Part shown: one piece after another, positions 5,683 to 11,081 of the stretch
How the letters are laid out: each line of letters starts with the position of its first letter
How positions within the stretch are numbered: the first letter of the stretch is position 1
Assembly: GCA_021778935.1 (NCBI GenBank)
Contig: JAJYBQ010000058.1
Coordinates: 1 to 11,081 of the forward strand
Length of the DNA: 11,081 bases
DNA from: Pseudomonadota bacterium
Lineage (GTDB): Bacteria; Pseudomonadota; Gammaproteobacteria; Burkholderiales; Burkholderiaceae
Direction of reading: 5' to 3'
The notes under the pieces: model-generated
What the model saw: only the letters and a program-made list of their open reading frames with translations
Told to the model about the DNA's origin: nothing
Database searches by the model: none
Position numbers and translations under genes: made by a program

Positions 5683-6105
5683 TTGAACAATAAACTCACG
5701 ATCGGCAAGCTCGCCCAAACCGCGGGAGTGCGGGTTTCCACCATCCGGTATTACCAGCGGCAGGGTCTCCTGCGCGAACCGAAAAAGCCCGAGCGCGGTG
5801 GGTTCCGTGCCTATGAACGGACGGACCTGGCCCGCTTGCTGTCGATCCTCCAGGCCAAGGGACTGGGGTTCACGCTGTCGGAGACGGAACACCTGCTGGA
5901 TTGCCTGGATCGGCGCGACTGCAAGTCCATTCTCGATCTCGCGGGACAGAAGTTGCAGATGGTCGAAGCGCAGATCGATTCCTTGGAGAAGGCCCGGCGG
6001 ACGCTGCGCGACCTGCTCGGCGAATGCATGCAGGATTGCCAGGATCCATGTCACGTCATCCGCCACCTCGCGGCCCAGAACATTTACACGCTCGAAGGGC
6101 CGTAG
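5683..6105 (+). CDS. MerR-family transcriptional regulator, metal-sensor type
   Basis: 140 aa from TTG 5683, which has GAAGTGA just upstream. GTG 5677 (two residues longer) is the alternative, and no in-frame ATG fits the promoter. The N-terminus is a MerR winged helix: TIGKLAQTAGVRVSTIRYYQ (6-25), then RQGLLREPKKP and the wing FRAYER. A long dimerisation helix follows (about 80-115). Cysteines at 80, 115 and 123 occupy the spacing of metal ligands in this superfamily (35 residues, then 8). C80 takes the position that is Cys in divalent-metal or Hg sensors and Ser in CueR. Cysteines at 74 and 119 are extra. The sequence resembles mercury MerR more than CueR over RYYQRQGLLREP. No metal-resistance gene lies next to it. 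The likely targets are its own promoter and the following cyclase. Confidence 0.88.
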   Translation: MNNKLTIGKLAQTAGVRVSTIRYYQRQGLLREPKKPERGGFRAYERTDLARLLSILQAKGLGFTLSETEHLLDCLDRRDCKSILDLAGQKLQMVEAQIDSLEKARRTLRDLLGECMQDCQDPCHVIRHLAAQNIYTLEGP

Positions 6106-6151
6106 CCTGCCGACGATCGCCTCGCGCGATTTTCTCGACACCCCGACCACG

Positions 6152-7120
6152 ATGGCTGATTCCCCCCAGCACCGGCGCTCCGCGGCGGAGGCCCAGCACC
6201 GCGACATCCTTGCCGCGATCCGCCAACTCGATGCCGCCGACGATGCGCAGTTGCGCTGGCTGCTCGGATTGCTCGGGGGCCTGGCCTGCCGCGACGACGA
6301 ACGCATGCCGAGCGGGCCCGATCCGGCAGGACCAGCCGGCTTCGAAGCGTGGTTCGCAGCGTTCGACCGGACCTTGCGCCATCCGTCGGACCCCCTGCTC
6401 CGTCAGGTCGCCCTGCAGCACCGCGCGATGTCGGACTGCGCGAACGCGCTGCGATCCCGGATTCGGGATCGGGGGATCACTCCCGCAGAACTGGACCGGT
6501 TTGCCGACACCGTGGTGCGCTACCACGGATCGTTGCGCGCCCTCGAACGGGCGCTGATCCAGGAAGCCTGCATGGCCGACCCCCTGACCGGGGCATGGAA
6601 CCGCAGTTCGTTGACGGACCGCCTGGAGGCGGAACGCGACCGGATGCTGCGGCACGGCGGGCCGTGCAGCCTGTCGATGATGGATCTCGACCATTTCAAG
6701 GACGTCAACGATCACCACGGCCACGCTGCCGGCGATCATGTCCTGCGAACGATCGTCGATGTCGCGAAGCGGCACCTGCGCCGCTACGACTCGATTTTCC
6801 GCTACGGTGGCGAGGAATTCCTCTTCTGCATGCCCAACATTCCCGCTCGGGAAGCGCAGATCGCGATGGATCGTATGCGCGAGGACATCGCAGCCCTGCG
6901 CCTTGCGCTCCCGGATGGCGGCGCCATATCCATCACGGCATCGTTCGGCGTCGCCGAAATCGACTCCGATCACCCGATCGAAGCCAGCGTCGAGCGGGCG
7001 GACCGCGCCCTGCTCGCCGCCAAGAACAGCGGACGCAATCAGGTTCGCGTCTGGGGCGTCCTCATCGGAGCCCCCTCGGATCCGTCACCCGATCCCGCCC
7101 CGGCGGACGCGCAAGCGTAA
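6152..7120 (+). CDS. GGDEF diguanylate cyclase with DgcZ-like N-terminal domain
   Basis: 322 aa, starting at ATG 6152, 46 bp after the regulator's stop. No clear ribosome binding site is present; upstream in-frame sequence lacks ATG, GTG or TTG. Residues 140-300 form a GGDEF domain that makes c-di-GMP from two GTP: DPLTGAWNR, MMDLDHFKDVNDHHGHAAGD (177-195), active-site GGEEF (219-223) and ASFGVAE. An RxxD product-inhibition site (R210-D213, RRYD) lies exactly five residues before GGEEF. Residues 15-135 are helical and align with the CZB zinc-sensor domain of E. coli DgcZ, as I recall that sequence. Of the four zinc ligands (H22, C52, H79, H83) only one is kept: here they are Q33, A62, H90 and S94. 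It is cytoplasmic, with no transmembrane segment. Co-transcription with the regulator is likely. Confidence 0.88.
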   Translation: MADSPQHRRSAAEAQHRDILAAIRQLDAADDAQLRWLLGLLGGLACRDDERMPSGPDPAGPAGFEAWFAAFDRTLRHPSDPLLRQVALQHRAMSDCANALRSRIRDRGITPAELDRFADTVVRYHGSLRALERALIQEACMADPLTGAWNRSSLTDRLEAERDRMLRHGGPCSLSMMDLDHFKDVNDHHGHAAGDHVLRTIVDVAKRHLRRYDSIFRYGGEEFLFCMPNIPAREAQIAMDRMREDIAALRLALPDGGAISITASFGVAEIDSDHPIEASVERADRALLAAKNSGRNQVRVWGVLIGAPSDPSPDPAPADAQA

Positions 7121-7426
7121 ACCGCGCGCCCCCGCGTGTACGCGGCAGCAATTGGAAAAATCGCGGGGCGCACGATCCCGTCCGCAAGCGCAATCGGACG
7201 ACGACACCGCCCCGGCAATCCACGCCGGAACGAGATTGCGAATCCGATCGTGGAAGGCGTATAAAGGGGGGGCTAGGGCAGCACTGGGGAGGCGTCGCGA
7301 GCGGACCGGGGCTGCACCGGAAACGGACTCCCGCAAACAGCGCGGCGAGCACCGCAGGCGCAGAATCGGCCCGCGCGACAGCCCGATCAGGGGGCTCCCT
7401 GGCGTGTTTCCGGAAAGGAGACGACC
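7121..7426. other. 306-bp intergenic stretch with leader of the microprotein
   Basis: No convincing gene is present. It holds a weak 5-bp hairpin after the cyclase (CCGCG-TGTA-CGCGG, 7132-7145), the promoter-like element at 7236-7265, and about 155 bases of GC-rich leader. The leader includes a small hairpin, AGCCC/GGGCT (7380-7384 with 7392-7396), upstream of the microprotein's ribosome binding site. Open frames crossing this stretch have Arg/Pro/Ser-rich translations typical of shadows. Confidence 0.5.
7236..7265 (+). promoter_or_regulatory. Sigma-70-like promoter for the microprotein
   Basis: TTGCGA (7236-7241), an 18-bp spacer and TATAAA (7260-7265) match the consensus at four and five positions of six. 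Transcription would start near 7272, leaving a leader of about 155 bases before the small gene. Confidence 0.5.
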
Positions 7427-7516
7427 ATGGAAGACGTCCTTGCGAGCATCCGGTTTTTCATCCTGCTCATCGCGGCCGTCCTGTTGCTGGGGATTGTGTT
7501 CGTCGCCGCAGCGTAA
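7427..7516 (+). CDS. 29-aa single-pass membrane microprotein
   Basis: ATG 7427 is preceded by AAAGGAG (7414-7420) with a 6-base spacer, one of the best ribosome binding sites in the window. The 29 codons end in TAA. After a short polar N-terminus (MEDVLASIR) the remaining 20 residues are almost entirely hydrophobic (FFILLIAAVLLLGIVFVAAA), enough for one membrane span, with an acidic N-terminus and one Arg. I do not recognise the family and it has no assigned function. A separate promoter upstream and a hairpin downstream make it an independent unit. It is too short for routine gene callers, so it may be unannotated. A chance ORF with this combination of signals is possible but unlikely. Confidence 0.65.
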   Translation: MEDVLASIRFFILLIAAVLLLGIVFVAAA

Positions 7517-7538
7517 GGCCGCGGCGGTACGCTCGCCG

Positions 7539-7557
7539 GCCCCGCATCGGGCGGGGC
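7539..7557. terminator. Hairpin between microprotein and methyltransferase genes
   Basis: GCCCCGC (7539-7545) and GCGGGGC (7551-7557) form a perfect 7-bp GC stem with a 5-base loop. It lies between two convergent genes. No T-tract follows on either strand, so termination would be weak or Rho-assisted. Confidence 0.45.
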
Positions 7558-7566
7558 ACGGCAGCG

Positions 7567-8583
7567 TCAGCGCCGGGCGATGATGACCGCCTCGTTGCCG
7601 TTGGCGAAGAGGTGGGCGGTGGCCGGCATGTCCACCGCAGCAAAGGCATCGATAATTTCCTGCGGACGCAGGAAGTGGTTTCCTTGCACGTGTTCGCCGA
7701 GATTCTGGAACGCCATGGCACGACGCGACGGATCCCGCAGCGCGGAGCGTCCGGTTGGCCACGCGGGTTCCCAGATCGCCACGAAACCGCCTGGTTTGAC
7801 GTGGTCGCGGAACCATTGGAAGACCGGTTCGCGCCCTTCCTCCCAGACGTGGTGCAGCGCGCGGTTCATGGCCACGAGGTCCGCCGGTTCTTCGAGCACG
7901 AACTGCCGGATGTCTCCCGCGGCGAAGCGCACGCGATCCCCCAACCCCTCGGCATCCGCGCGGGACTGCGCCTGCGCAACATTCTCCGCGAAGCCGTCGA
8001 GGCCCAATCCGCGCAGGTTGCGGCAGCGGCGTGCCAGCGCCCGAAGGTACCAGCCGTTGCCGCAACCCAGATCGACCGCGAGGCCGCCGCGACGATCGAT
8101 CTCGGCAAACGCCGGAACCGCCGGGACGATGGTGTTTTCGAACATCGGCGCGAAATTGGCTTCCAGCATCGGGCCGAACCACGGCAGTAGCGTCTGCCGC
8201 TCCGCAAGGACGGACTCGCCCGGACGCTCGCCGGTCCGCATCAGTCCCGCCGCCCGTTCCGCCATATGCGCGGTCAACACCGACTGGATCGCCATCGACA
8301 TGACGCCGCCTTCCGCGCCCGGCACCATGGCCGCCCCGGTTGCGGTGAGCGAAAACGTTTCCCCATCGGCATCGAGATATTCGAACGCATACGCCGCATC
8401 GCACCAGCGGCGCACGTACCCTTCGTCCATGGCGGCGGCCCGCGCCAGGATGGCCGGTGCCGCCGCCCCCAGGGAACGCAGGGTGGCGAACAATCGGTTC
8501 ACGACGCCGATATAGGCGATGTTCAGGCTGAGCGCAGCCTGGGAGCGCTGACGAAACTGTTGGACACGATCTTCGTGGTTCAT
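7567..8583 (-). CDS. SAM-dependent methyltransferase with N-terminal winged helix
   Basis: 338 aa, starting at ATG 8583 with GAGGA seven bases upstream. The frame is open further upstream, but that part overlaps the dienelactone-hydrolase gene and is Arg-rich, so it is rejected. Residues 15-90 are helical and resemble the winged-helix dimerisation domain of Rv2258c-type or O-methyltransferase-like enzymes. The catalytic part is a class I Rossmann fold: motif I AVDLGCGNG (169-177), acidic D196 after GLGL, GDI at 223-225, NRALHHVWEE (240-249) and KPGGFVAIWEP (263-273). It transfers a methyl group from SAM; the substrate cannot be read from sequence. The gene is 25 bp downstream of the dienelactone-hydrolase-like gene on the same strand, so they probably form an operon and may share a pathway. 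Confidence 0.85.
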   Translation of the reverse strand: MNHEDRVQQFRQRSQAALSLNIAYIGVVNRLFATLRSLGAAAPAILARAAAMDEGYVRRWCDAAYAFEYLDADGETFSLTATGAAMVPGAEGGVMSMAIQSVLTAHMAERAAGLMRTGERPGESVLAERQTLLPWFGPMLEANFAPMFENTIVPAVPAFAEIDRRGGLAVDLGCGNGWYLRALARRCRNLRGLGLDGFAENVAQAQSRADAEGLGDRVRFAAGDIRQFVLEEPADLVAMNRALHHVWEEGREPVFQWFRDHVKPGGFVAIWEPAWPTGRSALRDPSRRAMAFQNLGEHVQGNHFLRPQEIIDAFAAVDMPATAHLFANGNEAVIIARR

Positions 8584-8608
8584 GGCTTTCCTCGGGAATC
8601 CGTAGTGC

Positions 8609-9397
8609 TCAGAGGGCGCGCTGGAAGAGCGCCAGCAGCTCGCCCCACGCGCGCTCCGCCTGCGGTTCGTTGTAGACCGGGCGTCCGGTCCGCTCCGAAA
8701 GATCCGGCATGCACCATCCGTGCAGCGTGTCTGCATACACCACGATCGTCGCGGCAAGGTGCACCGCGGCGAACGCGTCAGCCAACACCGACTTCGCCTC
8801 CGGCTGGCGTTCATCGTCATTGGCCGCGATACCGAAATAAAACGGCGCACGCATCTTCGGTACCAGGCGGTGCGGACTGTCCGGCGCATCCGTCACCAGC
8901 CCGCCGCCATGGAACGACGCCCCGGCGCCGATCCGGTCCGCGACACCCGCTGCCGCCTGCATGGCGAGCGCCCCTCCCATGCAATAGCCCACGACACCGA
9001 CCTTTCCGTGCTTGCGCACGAATGGCTGCGCGTCGAGACATGCGATAAACGCCGCCGTGTCGCGCGCAACGGCCTCGTGCGTCATCGGCGCACGCAGTTC
9101 CAGGAAGCGGCTGCGATCCGCCGGATCCTGAAAATCGAAGACCATCCCGTCCGCAGGCGACTTGCCGGCCCGATAGAACGGATTCGGGACCAGCACCGCA
9201 TACCCCTGCGCCGCGAGACGCTTCGCCATGCCGCGGATCGCGGGGCGCAACGCGAACGCATCGGGAAACAGGATCACCGCAGGGAGTTCGCCTCGGCCCG
9301 GAACATGCGCAAGAACGGCATCGCAATGCCCCGCGGGCGTTGCCACCTCGACATCGACCAGCATCGATTCGGGTTTCATTCGTCGGTTTCTTTCCAT
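8609..9397 (-). CDS. Dienelactone hydrolase family protein
   Basis: 262 aa from ATG 9397. ATG 9379, six codons in and preceded by GGAAAG, is an equally good start. It is an alpha/beta-hydrolase: the PAVILFPDAFALRP oxyanion region (39-52), the nucleophile elbow GYCMGG with C139, a likely acid at D194 or D195 (AANDD) and the catalytic H226 (TLHGW). Cys-Asp-His is the triad known for dienelactone hydrolases, which open the lactone ring of dienelactones in chlorocatechol or related aromatic degradation. Many relatives act on other esters, and no catechol dioxygenase or muconate gene is visible nearby, so the substrate is open. There is no signal peptide. It lies upstream of the methyltransferase gene and is divergent from the phosphoesterase gene. 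Confidence 0.9.
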   Translation of the reverse strand: MERNRRMKPESMLVDVEVATPAGHCDAVLAHVPGRGELPAVILFPDAFALRPAIRGMAKRLAAQGYAVLVPNPFYRAGKSPADGMVFDFQDPADRSRFLELRAPMTHEAVARDTAAFIACLDAQPFVRKHGKVGVVGYCMGGALAMQAAAGVADRIGAGASFHGGGLVTDAPDSPHRLVPKMRAPFYFGIAANDDERQPEAKSVLADAFAAVHLAATIVVYADTLHGWCMPDLSERTGRPVYNEPQAERAWGELLALFQRAL

Positions 9398-9483
9398 TTC
9401 CGAGATTTTCCGCTCGCCATTTTAGGGGGTCCGATGGCCCGGCCGCCGCCGATTTGCGGGATCACCCGCCGCAGGCCACCGGA

Positions 9484-9517
9484 TCGTCACGCGTACTTCA
9501 TGGAGCATCCGTATGGT
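9484..9517 (+). promoter_or_regulatory. Weak Pho-box-like promoter of the phosphoesterase
   Basis: Two degenerate 7-mers, TCGTCAC (9484-9490) and ACTTCAT (9495-9501), are 11 bp apart, the period of PhoB half-sites (consensus CTGTCAT). TATGGT (9512-9517) lies 10 bp after them, the usual distance to a -10 in Pho promoters, and no -35 is needed. The match is poor base by base; the spacing and the phosphate-releasing gene downstream are what support it. Confidence 0.3.
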
Positions 9518-9581
9518 GATCCCTGCGCGCGCACCGAACCACCACTTCGTTCATTGCTCTCCTTCCGCAACAGGAGTCATC

Positions 9582-11081
9582 ATGCGCAATACCCGTTTCC
9601 GCCGCGCGGTCACCGCGGGCGCCATCGTGCCGTTTGCATTGGGACCGTTCGCCGCCCTTCCGGCGCACGCCGATTCCGCCGATTACGACACCCGCACGCC
9701 GATCCGGCACGTCATCGTCATCATCGGGGAAAACCGCTCCTTCGACCACGTATTCGCCACCTACGAGCCGGTCCGGAAGGACGAGCAGGTCCGGAACCTG
9801 CTCTCCGAAGGCATCGTCGATGCCAACGGCCGCCCCGGCCCGAACTATGCGGTGGCCGTGCAGAAATCGGCAGTCGACAGCTACCCGTCGCCGTACTCGG
9901 CAAGCCCCGCCCAGGCGGTTCCGTATGCCACCTTGCCGCCCCCGCTCGCCGGCGGTCCGACCAAACCGTACTTCCCGGTCGGAATGTCCGCATCCGCGCT
10001 CGCTTCATACGAAGATGGGCTGCCCGGCGATTACCTGCAATACATGACCACCGGCGGCACCGGCCTTTCCAAGGGCACCCCGGATACGCGCATTCCCGGC
10101 GTAAATGCGCTGCCACCGGGACCGTTCCAGTTGACCTCGTCGACCTTGCCGTATGACGCGTATACGGCGAGCCCGGTGCACCGCTTCTTCCAGATGTGGC
10201 AGCAGCTCGACTGCAATGCCCGGTACATCACGCCGGAAGACGCCAGCGGCTGCCGCAAGGACCTGTTTCCGTGGGTCGAAGTGACCGTCGGCGCGGGCAC
10301 CAACGGCAATCCGCGCCCGGCGAACTACAACGACGCGACGACGGGAGAAGGCGCAAGTTCGATGGCCTTCTATAACGTCCAGGAAGGCGATGCGCCGTAT
10401 CTGAAATACCTGGCCGATCACTACGCCATGAGCGACAACTACCACCAGGGCGTGATCGGCGGCACCGGGGCCAACCACATCATGCTCGGCACTGCCGACG
10501 TCCTGTGGTTCTCCGACGGGCACGGCAACCCCGCGACGCCGCCCAACCATGTGATGGTGGCGCGCGGCACGGCCAATGCCGGGGTCGTTGCGGAGATCGA
10601 GAATCCGAACCCGGCGCCCGGCACCAACAACTGGTACCAGGAAGACGGCTACGGCGGCGGCTCCTACGGCGCGCCGTCGTATGGCGGCGGCTCCTACGTC
10701 AACTGCTCGGACCCGAACCAGCCCGGCGTCGCGTCGGTGCTGCACTACCTCGCGTCGCTCCCCCATCCGGTCAAGCCCAACTGCGAACCCGGGCACTACT
10801 ATCTCGTCAACAACTACAACCCCGGATACTTCGGCAACGGCAACGACGCATACACCGATCCGAACAAGAACAACACGGTGTTCACGGTTCCGCCCTCGAA
10901 CCTGCGCCACATCGGCGACGCCCTGTCGGCGAAGGGGATTTCGTTCGCGTACTTCGGCGACCAGTGGGACCAGTATGTGCCGGATCCGTATCAGCTCAAG
11001 TGGGGATCGACCGACAACTACTGCACCATCTGCAACTTCTTCCAGTACACGTCCTCGATCATGACCGACGCCAATGCGCGC
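9582..11081 (+). CDS. Secreted phosphoesterase (acid phosphatase / PLC family), partial
   Basis: The first 500 codons of a gene that runs off the window. It starts at ATG 9582 with CAGGAG at 9571-9576. Residues 1-30 are a signal peptide ending A-H-A; it has an RR pair (RFRRAV) but no good Tat motif, so Sec export is more likely. The phosphoesterase family (PF04185) is clear from HVIVIIGENRSFDHVF (43-58), where E50 and N51 are metal ligands in known members. The block MSDNYHQGVIGGTGANHIML (283-302) also fits; T295 there fits the Thr/Ser nucleophile of phospholipase C and AcpA-type acid phosphatases. These enzymes cleave phosphomonoesters or phospholipid head groups outside the cytoplasm. Residues 356-375 hold a Gly-Ser-Tyr duplication. 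The Asp/His metal ligands near the C-terminus are not in view, so phosphatase and phospholipase cannot be told apart. Confidence 0.88.
   Translation, partial: MRNTRFRRAVTAGAIVPFALGPFAALPAHADSADYDTRTPIRHVIVIIGENRSFDHVFATYEPVRKDEQVRNLLSEGIVDANGRPGPNYAVAVQKSAVDSYPSPYSASPAQAVPYATLPPPLAGGPTKPYFPVGMSASALASYEDGLPGDYLQYMTTGGTGLSKGTPDTRIPGVNALPPGPFQLTSSTLPYDAYTASPVHRFFQMWQQLDCNARYITPEDASGCRKDLFPWVEVTVGAGTNGNPRPANYNDATTGEGASSMAFYNVQEGDAPYLKYLADHYAMSDNYHQGVIGGTGANHIMLGTADVLWFSDGHGNPATPPNHVMVARGTANAGVVAEIENPNPAPGTNNWYQEDGYGGGSYGAPSYGGGSYVNCSDPNQPGVASVLHYLASLPHPVKPNCEPGHYYLVNNYNPGYFGNGNDAYTDPNKNNTVFTVPPSNLRHIGDALSAKGISFAYFGDQWDQYVPDPYQLKWGSTDNYCTICNFFQYTSSIMTDANAR
10653..10698 (+). repeat. Internal 30-bp duplication in phosphoesterase gene
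   Basis: GGCGGCGGCTCCTACG occurs at 10653-10668 and again at 10683-10698, exactly ten codons apart. It encodes two copies of GGGSY joined by GAPSY. It keeps the frame and adds a flexible Gly/Ser/Tyr loop to the protein. Confidence 0.75.

Noticed and set aside
7132..7145. Terminator after the diguanylate cyclase
   Set aside because: The CCGCG/CGCGG stem is only 5 bp and has no T-tract, so it is mentioned within the intergenic entry rather than as a terminator.
6349..8190. 613-codon forward frame across the cyclase, the microprotein and the methyltransferase region
   Set aside because: It is Arg/Pro-rich and overlaps the GGDEF domain in the same strand and the methyltransferase in the opposite one, both with clear motifs.
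8720..10156. 478-codon forward frame opposite the dienelactone-hydrolase gene and into the phosphoesterase
   Set aside because: Basic, low-information translation. It conflicts with the GYCMGG and ENRSFD genes in the correct frames.

Overview
This window is GC-rich and compact. The genes look like those of a free-living Gram-negative proteobacterium. A DUF6502-type protein, Sec and lipoprotein export signals and a periplasmic parvulin suggest a betaproteobacterium, most likely Burkholderiales. That placement comes from family knowledge and composition; there is no rRNA or marker gene here to confirm it. No tRNA, rRNA, CRISPR array, transposase or prophage gene is visible.

Layout, left to right. 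(1) 1-3672: a leftward DUF6502 protein, whose C-terminal end lies outside the window, is divergent from a two-gene unit. That unit is a 608-aa Gly/Ala/Thr-rich lipoprotein followed 3 bp later by an EAL-domain protein. The divergent gap holds a 19-bp palindrome (864-882) placed to control both directions. (2) 3673-4823: a periplasmic parvulin-type peptidyl-prolyl isomerase, with a terminator-like hairpin in its leader and a strong terminator after it. (3) 4828-7120: a leftward thioredoxin-fold protein (CNHC motif) is divergent from a MerR-family regulator with metal-sensor-like cysteines, followed by a GGDEF diguanylate cyclase. The cyclase resembles E. coli DgcZ but seems to have lost most of its zinc ligands. 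The regulator is preceded by a textbook MerR-type promoter, with a 19-bp spacer containing a perfect dyad. (4) 7121-7557: a 306-bp stretch with a promoter-like element, then a 29-codon membrane microprotein gene with a very good ribosome binding site, then a GC hairpin. (5) 7567-9397: a leftward pair, dienelactone-hydrolase-family protein followed by a SAM-dependent methyltransferase. (6) 9582-end: a secreted phosphoesterase (acid phosphatase / phospholipase C superfamily), truncated by the window edge, with a weak Pho-box-like site upstream.

Recurring themes are cyclic-di-GMP (one EAL and one GGDEF protein within about 4 kb), envelope or exported proteins (lipoprotein, PPIase, phosphoesterase, microprotein) and thiol or metal sensing (MerR regulator, CNHC thioredoxin-like protein, degenerate zinc-sensor cyclase). 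The two candidates for undescribed biology are the DUF6502 / palindrome / lipoprotein-EAL module and the MerR / DgcZ-like cyclase pair. All functional links between genes are inferred from position and motifs.
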